A stretch of 64,000 bases of DNA from Thermincola ferriacetica (GTDB lineage Bacteria; Bacillota; Thermincolia; Thermincolales; Thermincolaceae). Position numbers and translations under genes: made by a program. Positions 16,581 through 24,589 of this stretch are shown piece after piece (the first letter of the stretch is position 1; every line of letters begins with the position of its first letter). The stretch is taken from positions 1 through 64,000 of the forward strand of contig NZ_LGTE01000001.1 in the NCBI RefSeq assembly GCF_001263415.1. The letters are read 5' to 3'. Below the pieces are notes generated by a model that did no database searches, was not told where the DNA came from, and saw only the letters and a list, made by a program, of their open reading frames with translations.

Positions 16581-17616
16581 TGTCTTTTCTCAGGGTTTCC
16601 AGCTTTTCGGCTACGTCACGGGTGGCTATGGACAAAAGCAGTTCTTTGGTTTTTCCGGCCTGTTGGATCTTATCCAAAACTTCGGGGCTTACTTCGCCGT
16701 CTTTGGCGATGATTAGGTTGCCGTTATTATCATGGATGTCCTTCCCCACCTTTTTCCAGAGAAGAGCGGATAATTCGTCAGTCGAAAGTCTATTCCTGTT
16801 TTTGAAATTCTGTAGTTTTTCCATCCATGCTTCATAGGTACTCACCAGTTCATTTTTACTGTCGGACAAAAATGTGGTAGTTTTTGAAGCGGTTTTTGAG
16901 AAAAACGCCCTGGATTTGTCCGTCCCTTCTTCCTTCAGTTCTTGCACTTTTTCTCCAAGTTTTTTGCTGACTTCTTTGGCGGTAGAAAGGGTTACCTCCC
17001 ACCCCTTTTCCACATCGTCTTTGAGATTATCCAAATTGCCTTTCCATGCTTGCAAGTTTTCTTTCCAACTATCGATATTGTCCACAATTCCTGAATCGGC
17101 TTTTTGCAGGGATTCTCCGGCGTTGTTTTTCGCAATGATCACATCAGGGCCTATTTTTGTGATTGCTGAGACGGGGATGAGGGCTTTACCTTGCATAAGA
17201 TTTCTGATTACGCCGCCCGATAACAGAAAGCTTTCGATTTTACCGGAATCGGCGTCAAAACCGAAATCTTCTACAGTCCCCAGCAATTCGCCGGAGGGAG
17301 TTATTACCCTGGTATTGTAAATGTTGAAATCGCTGCTCAACTTTTCCAGAGAGGGCAAGTTGTTTAGACTGTCAACCAAATCTTTTTTCTCAAGGGTAAT
17401 GGCATAATTCCCTATGGCCTTGACAGAAGAAAAAGCAAAGGCTTTTTCGCCTTTGAACCAGCCTTTGGTGTTTAAAGTAAACCCTGCTACCATGGCTGTT
17501 TCTGGGTCTACCAGTACCCGGGCCACTGCACCCAGGTCCTCGCCTTGCAGGGTAATTACCTGCTTTCCGATTATTTCCTGGGTCCGGATCACTCTTTTTG
17601 CCGGATTTTCATTCAT
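16567..17616 (-). CDS. PRC-barrel domain protein
   Basis: The protein of about 349 residues has two PRC-barrel domains (residues about 8-80, IIGKQVITLQGEDLGAVARV; about 95-165, VITPSGELLGTVEDFGFD), then a helical, charged C-terminal half with probable coiled coil. PRC-barrels are small beta domains used in RNA processing, photosynthesis and sporulation proteins of the YlmC/YrrD kind. The exact role is unknown. The ATG at 17616 is used because GGAGGG lies six bases upstream; the ATG two codons earlier directly abuts that site. Confidence 0.75.
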   Translation of the reverse strand: MNENPAKRVIRTQEIIGKQVITLQGEDLGAVARVLVDPETAMVAGFTLNTKGWFKGEKAFAFSSVKAIGNYAITLEKKDLVDSLNNLPSLEKLSSDFNIYNTRVITPSGELLGTVEDFGFDADSGKIESFLLSGGVIRNLMQGKALIPVSAITKIGPDVIIAKNNAGESLQKADSGIVDNIDSWKENLQAWKGNLDNLKDDVEKGWEVTLSTAKEVSKKLGEKVQELKEEGTDKSRAFFSKTASKTTTFLSDSKNELVSTYEAWMEKLQNFKNRNRLSTDELSALLWKKVGKDIHDNNGNLIIAKDGEVSPEVLDKIQQAGKTKELLLSIATRDVAEKLETLRKDSEEI

Positions 17617-17771
17617 ATACATCCCTCCTTTGTAAAATACACTTTTTACTTTGCTAAAAATGAGCAGATATCCTTTTTCGGGGGGCCAGATTTTAGTATA
17701 GAATTGAAAAAAATTCTACTGTTCCACCATCACAGCGGATAAAAAATTTTTATTTATTTTTTTTTGATTTT

Positions 17772-17780
17772 TGGTATAAT
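17772..17780 (+). promoter_or_regulatory. Extended -10 promoter of the arginine decarboxylase gene
   Basis: TGGTATAAT is a perfect extended -10 element. The -35 region is A/T-rich without a good match. It lies 44 bases ahead of the start codon at 17825. Confidence 0.5.
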
Positions 17781-17824
17781 ATTCTTATGTTCTTTTGAGG
17801 ACTATACATAAGGAGGTTTATACT

Positions 17825-18283
17825 ATGTTGCCAACACCAAAGAAATATTTTGTTACAGCAGCCGGCGCAGAAGGGAAAACCAAACTGACTGCTTTTGACA
17901 ATGCCTTGTTAAAGGCCAGGGTCGGAAATATAAATCTTATCCGGGTAAGTAGTATTTTACCGCCAAATACTGAATACGATCCCGATTTAGTTATCCCACC
18001 CGGTTCACTGGTTCCTACAGCCTACGGCTCAATCGTGAGCGATGTGCCGGGAGAAACTATTGCGGCCGCCGTAGGTGTCGGTATATCCGAAGACGATTTT
18101 GGCGTGATTATGGAATTTTCCGGTAAATGCACTAAAGAGGAGGCTGAAAAAGCCATTGAACAAATGGTGAAAGAAGCTTTTGAAGTTCGTCAGAAGCCCC
18201 TGAAAGAAATAAAAATCGCTGCTGCTGAACATACTGTAGTTAACATTGGTTGCGCCCTGGCGGCTGTTCCTATGTGGTACTAA
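17825..18283 (+). CDS. pdaD: Pyruvoyl-dependent arginine decarboxylase
   Basis: The 152-residue protein belongs to the archaeal-type pyruvoyl arginine decarboxylases, which convert arginine to agmatine and CO2. The self-cleavage site is visible as RVSSILPPN, cutting between Ser42 and Ser43 by analogy with the Methanocaldococcus enzyme and leaving the pyruvoyl group on the C-terminal chain. The ATG at 17825 follows AAGGAGG. Downstream lie spermidine synthase and agmatinase, which supports the assignment: agmatine goes to putrescine by SpeB and then to spermidine by SpeE. An adenosylmethionine decarboxylase is not in the window. Confidence 0.93.
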   Translation: MLPTPKKYFVTAAGAEGKTKLTAFDNALLKARVGNINLIRVSSILPPNTEYDPDLVIPPGSLVPTAYGSIVSDVPGETIAAAVGVGISEDDFGVIMEFSGKCTKEEAEKAIEQMVKEAFEVRQKPLKEIKIAAAEHTVVNIGCALAAVPMWY

Positions 18284-18307
18284 TTTGCTTTGATGGAAGT
18301 AGACGGG

Positions 18308-18338
18308 GGAGTTACAGAATTACGGTAACTCCTTTTTT
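18308..18338 (+). terminator. Terminator between pdaD and speE
   Basis: GGAGTTAC (18308-18315) pairs with GTAACTCC (18325-18332) and is followed by six T residues. It should reduce or stop read-through from pdaD into speE, so speE-speB may have its own weak promoter or depend on partial read-through. Confidence 0.8.
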
Positions 18339-18369
18339 ATGCTTAACATAATTAAGGAGGCTGAATTCG

Positions 18370-19197
18370 ATGGAATTATGGTATACAGAAAAACAGACAG
18401 AAAACGTGGGGATAACCTGTAAAACTTCGCAAACCTTGCATCGGGAAAAAACAGAGTTTCAGGATTTGGCCATTATTGATACCCTGCAGTTTGGCCGCAT
18501 GCTGGTGCTCGATGGCATGGTGCAGACGACTGTCAAGGACGAATTCGTTTACCATGAAATGATCAGCCATGTACCTTTGATGACTCATCCCGAGCCCAAA
18601 AAAGTATTGGTCGTCGGAGGAGGGGACGGTGGGACCATCAGGGAGATAATCAAACACCCTTCGGTGGAAGAAGCGGTACTGTGCGAAATCGACAGGCGGG
18701 TAGTGGAGCTTTCTCAGGAATACCTGCCGGAAATCAGCTGCGGTCTGAAGGATAAGAAAGTAACTGTTTTATATGCCGATGGCATTAAGCATGTTCAGGA
18801 CAACCCCAATACTTATGATGTAATCCTGGTGGATTCGACGGAGCCCGTTGGCCCGGCCGTGGGGCTGTTTGCCAAGGAGTTTTACCGGTCTATATTCAAA
18901 GCCCTGAAAGAGGACGGGTTGTTTGTTGCGCAGACGGAATCTCCCTTTTTTAACAACGGCCTGATTTCGCGGGTGTTTAAGGATATTGCCGATGTATTTC
19001 CTATTGCCAGGCTTTACCTGGCCAGTGTGCCAACCTACCCGAGCGGTCTCTGGTCTTTTACCCTCGGTTCCAAGAAATATGATCCCTTAAACCCGGCTGT
19101 GGATAAGGAGCTATCCTTTGAGACCAGGTATTATACCAAGGGATTGCACCGGGCAGCTTTTGAGTTGCCCAGGTTTGTCAGTGATTTGCTAAAATAG
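18370..19197 (+). CDS. speE: Spermidine synthase
   Basis: This 275-residue aminopropyltransferase has the adenosylmethionine-type fold. The motif [13 protein letters not shown] binds the decarboxylated AdoMet nucleoside, and [10 protein letters not shown] is the catalytic-loop signature. It transfers an aminopropyl group to putrescine. The ATG follows AAGGAGG at nine bases. speB starts about a dozen bases after the stop, so the two are co-transcribed. Confidence 0.95.
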   Translation: MELWYTEKQTENVGITCKTSQTLHREKTEFQDLAIIDTLQFGRMLVLDGMVQTTVKDEFVYHEMISHVPLMTHPEPKKVLVVGGGDGGTIREIIKHPSVEEAVLCEIDRRVVELSQEYLPEISCGLKDKKVTVLYADGIKHVQDNPNTYDVILVDSTEPVGPAVGLFAKEFYRSIFKALKEDGLFVAQTESPFFNNGLISRVFKDIADVFPIARLYLASVPTYPSGLWSFTLGSKKYDPLNPAVDKELSFETRYYTKGLHRAAFELPRFVSDLLK

Positions 19198-19209
19198 GCG
19201 GTGAGACGG

Positions 19210-20085
19210 ATGCATGGCTTGGTGGAGCACTATGGAAGATTTATGGGCAGCGCCACTACCTATGAAGAGGCCAATACGGTGATAATCGGGATTCCTATGG
19301 ATTTTACCGTCAGTTTCCGGCCCGGTACTAGGATGGGGCCACAGGCGGTGCGCAATGTCTCTTACGGTTTGGAGGAATTCAGCTTTTACTGTGCAAAGGA
19401 TTTGGCTGATTACAGTTATTTTGACTGGGGCGACATCAACCTTCCCTTCGGCAATGTACCGGGCAGCCTGGACAGGATTGAACAAGTGGTAGCAGGTGTT
19501 TTGAAAGACGGTAAGTTCCCTATTTTGATAGGCGGTGAACACCTGGTATCCTATCCTATTGTAAAACAGGTTTATAATAAATACCCCGATTTAGTGGTAC
19601 TGCATTTTGACGCCCATGCCGATTTGCGCGCCGATTACCTGGGTGAGGTTTGGTCCCACGCCACCGTGATGCGTAAGGTGGCAGAATTGATTGGGGGACA
19701 CAACCTCTATCAATTTGGCATTCGTTCCGGTACCAGGGAGGAGCTGGCTTATGCCAGGGAAAACACGAACCTTTTCATGGACGATGTAGTGGCCTCACTC
19801 AAGGGGGCAATGGAAGAGTTCCACAACAGGCCCGTATATGTAACCCTGGATATTGATGTGATTGACCCGGCTTTTGCGCCGGGGACCGGAACACCTGAAC
19901 CTGGCGGCTGTAGTTCCAAGGAAATCATAGAGGCCGTTGACCTGATGGCTGATTTAAATGTAGTTGGCTTTGATATTGTAGAAGTATCCCCGGTTTTTGA
20001 CCAGTCAGAGAGGACATCGTTACTGGCAGCCAAACTGATCCGGGAAGCTATTCTGGGTTTCACCAAACCGCGAAATATGAAATAG
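19210..20085 (+). CDS. speB: Agmatinase (agmatine ureohydrolase)
   Basis: This 291-residue member of the arginase/agmatinase family shows the binuclear manganese ligands in FDAHADLRADY and LDIDVIDPAFAPGTGTPEPGG, plus GGEHLVSYP. With the upstream decarboxylase it gives arginine to agmatine to putrescine plus urea. I prefer the ATG at 19210, preceded by GGCGGTGAG; a GTG three codons upstream is also possible. Confidence 0.93.
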   Translation: MHGLVEHYGRFMGSATTYEEANTVIIGIPMDFTVSFRPGTRMGPQAVRNVSYGLEEFSFYCAKDLADYSYFDWGDINLPFGNVPGSLDRIEQVVAGVLKDGKFPILIGGEHLVSYPIVKQVYNKYPDLVVLHFDAHADLRADYLGEVWSHATVMRKVAELIGGHNLYQFGIRSGTREELAYARENTNLFMDDVVASLKGAMEEFHNRPVYVTLDIDVIDPAFAPGTGTPEPGGCSSKEIIEAVDLMADLNVVGFDIVEVSPVFDQSERTSLLAAKLIREAILGFTKPRNMK

Positions 20086-20146
20086 AATATTGACAAAGTG
20101 CTCTTTATCAATTACTCTATATAAACAGGGAAGTAAATTGCTTATG

Positions 20147-20182
20147 CCCTTTCGTTACGGTAGCTTATAACCGAAAAGGGGG
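20147..20182 (+). promoter_or_regulatory. Inverted repeat over the ribosome site of the HMA gene
   Basis: CCCTTTCG at 20147-20154 is complementary, with one bulged A, to CGAAAAGGG at 20072+100 (20172-20180), and an inner CGGT/ACCG pair strengthens the fold. The right arm merges into the AAGGGGG ribosome site of the gene at 20191. It could be an operator or a translation-control hairpin. Confidence 0.35.
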
Positions 20183-20190
20183 TCAGAGAT

Positions 20191-20427
20191 ATGTGTGAAT
20201 GTTGTGCCAACCATGCCAAAAAACATGAAGACCATATTCATGTGCAGGGCGTTAATTGCGGACATTGTGTCAGCGCTATAGAAAAAGCTTTGGCCGATAT
20301 GCCCGGTATCAACGGGTTGGAACATTTGGCAGAAGCTAACCAGCTAAAAATCAGTTTTGATACCAGACTGGTTGATGTGGCGAAATTAACAGAGATTATT
20401 ACCGGTTTGGGATATAATGTAGCCTAA
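20191..20427 (+). CDS. HMA-domain metal-binding protein (CopZ-like)
   Basis: The 78-residue protein has a Cys/His-rich N-terminus (MCECCANHAKKHEDH) and then one heavy-metal-associated domain with the copper-type motif GVNCGHCVSAIEKAL. Such proteins carry Cu(I) or related soft metals to P-type ATPases. No ATPase or CsoR gene is adjacent. The extra N-terminal Cys/His cluster could be a second metal site. A TTGACA at 20090-20095 may belong to its promoter. Confidence 0.85.
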   Translation: MCECCANHAKKHEDHIHVQGVNCGHCVSAIEKALADMPGINGLEHLAEANQLKISFDTRLVDVAKLTEIITGLGYNVA

Positions 20428-20455
20428 AAAATTTTTAAAAGGCCAAAAATTGCAT

Positions 20456-20484
20456 TTGACTTCTGACCCGACATTGTGTATACT
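20456..20484 (+). promoter_or_regulatory. Promoter of the tRNA-Val/Asp/Phe cluster
   Basis: TTGACT at 20456-20461 and TATACT at 20479-20484 are separated by 17 bases, 22 bases ahead of the first tRNA. Confidence 0.7.
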
Positions 20485-20505
20485 TATCTTTGTCGGTGAT
20501 TCTTC

Positions 20506-20581
20506 GGGCGATTAGCTCAGCTGGGAGAGCACCTGCCTTACAAGCAGGGGGTCGGCAGTTCGATCCTGTCATCGCCCACCA
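20506..20581 (+). tRNA. tRNA-Val (anticodon TAC)
   Basis: This is a complete cloverleaf with acceptor GGGCGAT/ATCGCCC, anticodon stem CCTGC/GCAGG and loop CTTACAA, and encoded CCA. First of three closely spaced tRNAs. Confidence 0.97.
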
Positions 20582-20602
20582 TAAATTTAATAATAAGTTT
20601 GC

Positions 20603-20680
20603 GGAGCAGTGGTCTAGTCGGTCTAGGATGCCGGCCTGTCACGCCGGAGGTCGCGGGTTCGAGTCCCGTCTGCTCCGCCA
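20603..20680 (+). tRNA. tRNA-Asp (anticodon GTC)
   Basis: The acceptor stem is GGAGCAG/CTGCTCC with discriminator G, as expected for tRNA-Asp. The anticodon loop is CTGTCAC between CCGGC and GCCGG, and CCA is encoded. Confidence 0.97.
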
Positions 20681-20689
20681 TTAAAAAGT

Positions 20690-20765
<76 letters not shown>

Positions 20766-20814
20766 TTTTATTGGCTGAAAAAAAAACAACCCAAAAATTT
20801 CATTGCTTTCAGGG

Positions 20815-20843
20815 TTGACTTTATTTTTTAAAAGTGCTAATAT
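20815..20843 (+). promoter_or_regulatory. Separate promoter for tRNA-Gly
   Basis: TTGACT at 20815-20820 and TAATAT at 20838-20843 have a 17-base spacer. The tRNA begins 24 bases later, so tRNA-Gly can be expressed apart from the three upstream tRNAs. Confidence 0.65.
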
Positions 20844-20866
20844 ATATTTTGTCGGCAGCACCATAT

Positions 20867-20941
20867 GCGGAAGTGGCTCAGTGGTAGAGCATCGCCTTGC
20901 CAAGGCGAGGGTCGCGGGTTCGAATCCCGTCTTCCGCTCCA
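20867..20941 (+). tRNA. tRNA-Gly (anticodon GCC)
   Basis: The acceptor stem is GCGGAAG/CTTCCGC, the anticodon loop TTGCCAA lies between TCGCC and GGCGA, and CCA is encoded. Confidence 0.97.
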
Positions 20942-20954
20942 TAATAATGAGCAA

Positions 20955-20983
20955 AATACCCTTTCTCAAAGGGTATTTTTTTT
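20955..20983 (+). terminator. Intrinsic terminator after the tRNA cluster
   Basis: AATACCCTTT (20955-20964) pairs with AAAGGGTATT (20968-20977) around a three-base loop, with a T run to 20983. Confidence 0.85.
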
Positions 20984-21008
20984 ACCTTAAAAACCGGGAA
21001 ATATTGGC

Positions 21009-22295
21009 TTAGCTATGTTTCACAATCTGAAACATATTATCCAGTACAATCCAGTTTTCCGGGAAATACAGCCCCAGCACCCAGTAACTTATGCCGCGTA
21101 ACCCGTATTCAGCGGCCAATCGGTATTTTGCCTGCACGCTCCTGGCATCTTCAAACCAAACTACATGCTCATTACCGTTTTCATCCCTATAATTAAAGAA
21201 TGGTGATTGGGCAACCTCATCAAATTGTATAGTCGCCCCGTATCTGGCGGCCAGTCTGAGAGCCTGGTGGGGGCTGATTCTCGGCGCCCATGGTCCGCCG
21301 GGCGTATACGGCAGGGTCCAGTTATATCCGTACAGTGGGACGCCCAGCAATATTTTTTTGGCCGGTATTACAGAAACAGCATAGTCCAATACTGCCTTAA
21401 CTTCATTTAATGGCGCTACGGCAAGAGGTGGTCCTCCTGCCCAGCCCCATTCATATGCCATTAACACCACAAAGTCGACGATTTCTCCATGGGCCTTGTA
21501 ATCATGGGCGCCGTGCCATTCACCTGTTTTGATGTCAAAAGGTTTTGGCGCCAGAGCTGTGGAAACAGGATAATTCTCTGCATGCAGTGCGGCAACAACT
21601 TTTCCCAGGAAAGAATTATATAGCTGGCGGTCTGCAGGTGGAATCCGTTCGAAATCAATATTCAGCCCGTAATAACCTTTATTTTTCAGTAACGCCAGGA
21701 CATTTTTAATATAGTTTTCCTGCGTCTTATCACTGGTGAATAAACCGTGGACCAGGCTGCTGTCAAAATTGCCATTCCTGAAATTGGTAGTAACAAGCAG
21801 TGGAGATACCCTGTACTGCCCGGCCACGGTCAGTATAACGGAATCGTTGATTGGGTTCAGACTCCCGTCCTCATTGATTGTATGGCTAAAGGGACTTATG
21901 TAGGTCAGGTACCGGCCAACTTCATCGATAGTGCGGGTTTCCCTGGCGGCACTGGAAGGTTCAATATATCCGTTTACTTCAATGGTACCAAAAGTTTTGG
22001 TTGTTTCCGGGATTCTGAGCCTCATACCGGGATAAATCAAATTTGGATTGACAATCCGGTTAAGTTCAACGATCCGGTTTATTGGGACGTTGAATCTCCG
22101 GCTAAGTAGCCAAAGGGTATCACCGGGCCGCACTACATAGATGAATTCAGTGGTCGGAATGACCAGAGCCTGCCCGATAATAAGATAAGGAATATCCTGT
22201 AGTCCGTTGGTATTGATGATACTCTCAACGGTTACCCTGTAGTTTCGCGCCAGAGCATACAAAGTATCTCCGCGGCGGACAACATGTATTCGCAA
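21009..22295 (-). CDS. LysM-GH18 spore peptidoglycan hydrolase (YaaH/SleL type)
   Basis: The 428-residue protein starts with two LysM modules (VVRRGDTLYALARNYRVTVE near residue 5; VVRPGDTLWLLSRRFNVPIN near 53). A GH18 catalytic domain follows from about residue 105, with the DxE motif in YYGLNIDFERIP. Two LysM plus GH18 is the layout of the spore-germination N-acetylglucosaminidase SleL/YaaH, which attacks muramic-lactam cortex in spores. No signal peptide is seen, as is usual for YaaH, which is deposited by the mother cell. The start is TTG at 22295, preceded by GGGAGG. Confidence 0.9.
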   Translation of the reverse strand: MRIHVVRRGDTLYALARNYRVTVESIINTNGLQDIPYLIIGQALVIPTTEFIYVVRPGDTLWLLSRRFNVPINRIVELNRIVNPNLIYPGMRLRIPETTKTFGTIEVNGYIEPSSAARETRTIDEVGRYLTYISPFSHTINEDGSLNPINDSVILTVAGQYRVSPLLVTTNFRNGNFDSSLVHGLFTSDKTQENYIKNVLALLKNKGYYGLNIDFERIPPADRQLYNSFLGKVVAALHAENYPVSTALAPKPFDIKTGEWHGAHDYKAHGEIVDFVVLMAYEWGWAGGPPLAVAPLNEVKAVLDYAVSVIPAKKILLGVPLYGYNWTLPYTPGGPWAPRISPHQALRLAARYGATIQFDEVAQSPFFNYRDENGNEHVVWFEDARSVQAKYRLAAEYGLRGISYWVLGLYFPENWIVLDNMFQIVKHS

Positions 22296-22496
22296 AGCAG
22301 AAACCTCCCTTTCAAATTCCTACTATTCATCATATTCAGCGCGACAATAAAAGATAAAAAATGCATGAAACAAAAAAGGAATAAAGTGCTGTAGTAAAAC
22401 CAACTCGAGGGACTCTAAAAAGTTCTTTTTTTTTGGCTTTTTTTTGGCAAGATAAGGGAAAATTGCCCAATATGTCGAATAATTGATATCATCAAG

Positions 22497-22527
22497 ACCC
22501 TCAGAAAAGATTATCCGGCTACGTAAT
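22497..22527 (+). promoter_or_regulatory. Candidate sigma-I promoter upstream of sigI
   Basis: ACCCTC at 22497-22502 and CGTAAT at 22522-22527 resemble the CCC-type -35 and CG(A/T)A-type -10 elements reported for sigma-I genes. The same CGTAATA with an ACCCCC partner occurs before the SLH gene at 24488, which supports a shared regulon. Assignment is by pattern only. Confidence 0.4.
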
Positions 22528-22549
22528 ACACAGGGGAAGTGATTCACCG

Positions 22550-23266
22550 GTGAATGATTCTGTAAAGGATATACTGCTAAAATCCCAACAGGGAGATGTG
22601 GAAAGTCGCGAACTGCTCATCAGCAAATATAAAAATTTTATTCTTCAGGCGGCATCCAATATATGCAAAAGAAAAATAACGTGGGATGATGACGAGGCCA
22701 GCATCAGTCTTATTGCTTTTAACGAGGCTATTGACCGCTATAATGAACACTACGGCAAGTCTTTTAACAACTATGCCTTTATGCTGATTCGCAGCCGGTT
22801 GATAGACGAGTTTCGCAGGGAAAGAAAAAAAATAGAGATGGAAAGCCTGTCCCTGGATGATAATGCTGATTTTGCGCTGTCCGCGGTAGAGGTTGCCTCA
22901 GCCGTTGCGGCCCACAAGCTGGACGAATCGGCTACCGAACTGGCCTCTGAATTGAACAGGTTTGACAAAACCCTGCAGGAATACGGCATAGATTTAATTG
23001 AACTTGAGGAATGCTGTCCGGACCACCGGGATACAAGAATTAAGTTAATCCGGATTGCCAAACGTTTTTCTGCTTACCCGGCTTTACTGGAGCACTTATT
23101 TAGAAATAAGCGGCTGCCGATTAAAGAAATGCTCCCGCACGTTGAGGTGAGCCGCAAAACTCTGGAGAGAAACCGTAAATATTTAATTGCCCTGATTTTA
23201 ATTTTCGGTTCCGAAGAGTTTGTGGGGATCCGAAATGCCATTTCATTTGCGGAAATAGGGGAGTGA
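22550..23266 (+). CDS. sigI: RNA polymerase sigma-I factor
   Basis: The 238-residue sigma factor is of the SigI group (sigma-70 region 2: LISKYKNFILQAASNICKR, FNEAIDRYNEHYGKSFNNYAFMLIRSRLIDEFRRERKK). The gene after it encodes a matching RsgI anti-sigma factor, which is the diagnostic pairing. In Bacillus SigI answers heat and wall stress, and in cellulolytic clostridia several SigI/RsgI pairs sense extracellular polysaccharide. The start is GTG at 22550, with AGGGGAAG somewhat far upstream. rsgI begins six bases after the stop. Confidence 0.92.
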   Translation: MNDSVKDILLKSQQGDVESRELLISKYKNFILQAASNICKRKITWDDDEASISLIAFNEAIDRYNEHYGKSFNNYAFMLIRSRLIDEFRRERKKIEMESLSLDDNADFALSAVEVASAVAAHKLDESATELASELNRFDKTLQEYGIDLIELEECCPDHRDTRIKLIRIAKRFSAYPALLEHLFRNKRLPIKEMLPHVEVSRKTLERNRKYLIALILIFGSEEFVGIRNAISFAEIGE

Positions 23267-23272
23267 CGAAAA

Positions 23273-24472
23273 ATGTACGGAACAGTCATGAAAATTACAG
23301 ATAAACAAATGGTTGTATTGTGTGAAGACGGTAAATTTCGTAACCTGCCACTGACTAGCCCAATTCCTGCTTTGGGCGAACGGATTCCCATTCCCGATAA
23401 GGTTGTTGCTGCCAGGCCGCTGAAAAGGGGCTTTCCTATTTCCAGGTTCCTTGCGGCAGCAGTTTGGCTGGTTTTGTTTATCGGGGCCTCCTTGTTTGTT
23501 TCGCGGATGTATACGTCAGCTCAACCTGTGGCAATGGTGGCGGTGGATATTAATCCCAGCGTTGAACTGCTGGTTGATAAGGAGGGCAGAGTGCGGCAGG
23601 CTTCTTTAGTCAATGACGATGCCAAGTTGTTATTGGCGGGAACGGAATTGACAAACAGAGAATTTTACGATGCTGTAAACATCATTATAAATAAAGCTAT
23701 TGACCAGGGATACCTGGATCTCAATACTGACCGGAACCTTATTATGATTTCGGTAGTTGACTTAAATAAGTCCTTTTTCAAAGTAGACCCGGCCAGATTA
23801 TCAGCGCCTGCGAAATCATACGATATAGAGGTATTTTATGTAGCAAAGGAACAAGAAATCAAGGCAAGGCAAGCCGGTTTAACGGTAAATAAATATTTGG
23901 TTTACGAAAAAGCTCAAAAGGCAGGAATTGCCTTGGATAAGGAGACGCTGAGGAAAAAGTCTGTGGTCAGGTCCCTGCAGCAGGCAGGTATAGACCCGAA
24001 GAGTTTTTTCAGGTATGTACGGGCGTTGGATAAAAATGGCCTGAAACATTATAGGGGCGGGAAAAAGAATGATGATAATGAACATGATGAAAGAGATCAG
24101 GAAGAAAAAGAAGATGATAAAAAGGGTGAAGGCGAAAGAATAAATATTCCAGCGGGACAAATAGCGAAACCGGCCCAAAATCCGGATATAAAAATCTGGC
24201 ATGATGATGAGCAGGTAAAAAACGATGAGCAAAAGGAGGAAAAGGAACCGAAAAATAATGAGGAAAAGCAAAAAGCGAGGATAGAAGACCGGGAAGAAAA
24301 GAAGAAAAAGATGGATGAAAAAGAAGAAGAGTTTAATAAGGATAAGCAGGAACCCGGTGATAAAAAATATCGGGGTTCCGACGAGAAGGACGGCGATAAC
24401 AAAAAAGACGATAATATGTTCAATAATGACCAAAAAGAAAATAGCTCAGACAGTGACGGAGACCGGGAATAA
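23273..24472 (+). CDS. rsgI: RsgI-type transmembrane anti-sigma-I factor
   Basis: The 399-residue protein has a cytoplasmic RsgI_N domain (residues 1-45) that binds SigI, one membrane helix (about 58-76), and an extracytoplasmic RsgI domain with VDINPSVELL near residue 94, the Asn-Pro self-cleavage site described for the family. The C-terminal part (about 260-399) is an unusually charged Lys/Glu/Asp/Asn tail instead of a recognised carbohydrate- or wall-binding domain. The signal it reads may therefore be the S-layer or wall polymer. The ATG follows GGGGAGTGACGAAAA. It is co-transcribed with sigI. Confidence 0.9.
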   Translation: MYGTVMKITDKQMVVLCEDGKFRNLPLTSPIPALGERIPIPDKVVAARPLKRGFPISRFLAAAVWLVLFIGASLFVSRMYTSAQPVAMVAVDINPSVELLVDKEGRVRQASLVNDDAKLLLAGTELTNREFYDAVNIIINKAIDQGYLDLNTDRNLIMISVVDLNKSFFKVDPARLSAPAKSYDIEVFYVAKEQEIKARQAGLTVNKYLVYEKAQKAGIALDKETLRKKSVVRSLQQAGIDPKSFFRYVRALDKNGLKHYRGGKKNDDNEHDERDQEEKEDDKKGEGERINIPAGQIAKPAQNPDIKIWHDDEQVKNDEQKEEKEPKNNEEKQKARIEDREEKKKKMDEKEEEFNKDKQEPGDKKYRGSDEKDGDNKKDDNMFNNDQKENSSDSDGDRE

Positions 24473-24487
24473 AGGTAAAGGGGGCCT

Positions 24488-24517
24488 ACCCCCATAAATC
24501 AGGATTTTTTCCGTAAT
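24488..24517 (+). promoter_or_regulatory. Candidate sigma-I promoter upstream of the SLH gene
   Basis: ACCCCC at 24488-24493 and CGTAAT at 24512-24517 have an 18-base spacer and match the candidate at 22497 in both elements. It lies about 75 bases before the SLH gene. GGGGGCCTACCCCC at its start could also form a short hairpin. Confidence 0.4.
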
Positions 24518-24589
24518 AAACATTAGAATATCAAAAAGCCGGGTATCCTTTGGAATTGACCGGCAAAAATTAAAGGGAGGAGATAGAAA

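Noticed and set aside
23879-24495. Hydrophobic and Ser-rich frames antisense to rsgI
   Set aside because: They are the complementary reading of the Lys/Glu/Asp-rich tail and have no starts or ribosome sites of their own.
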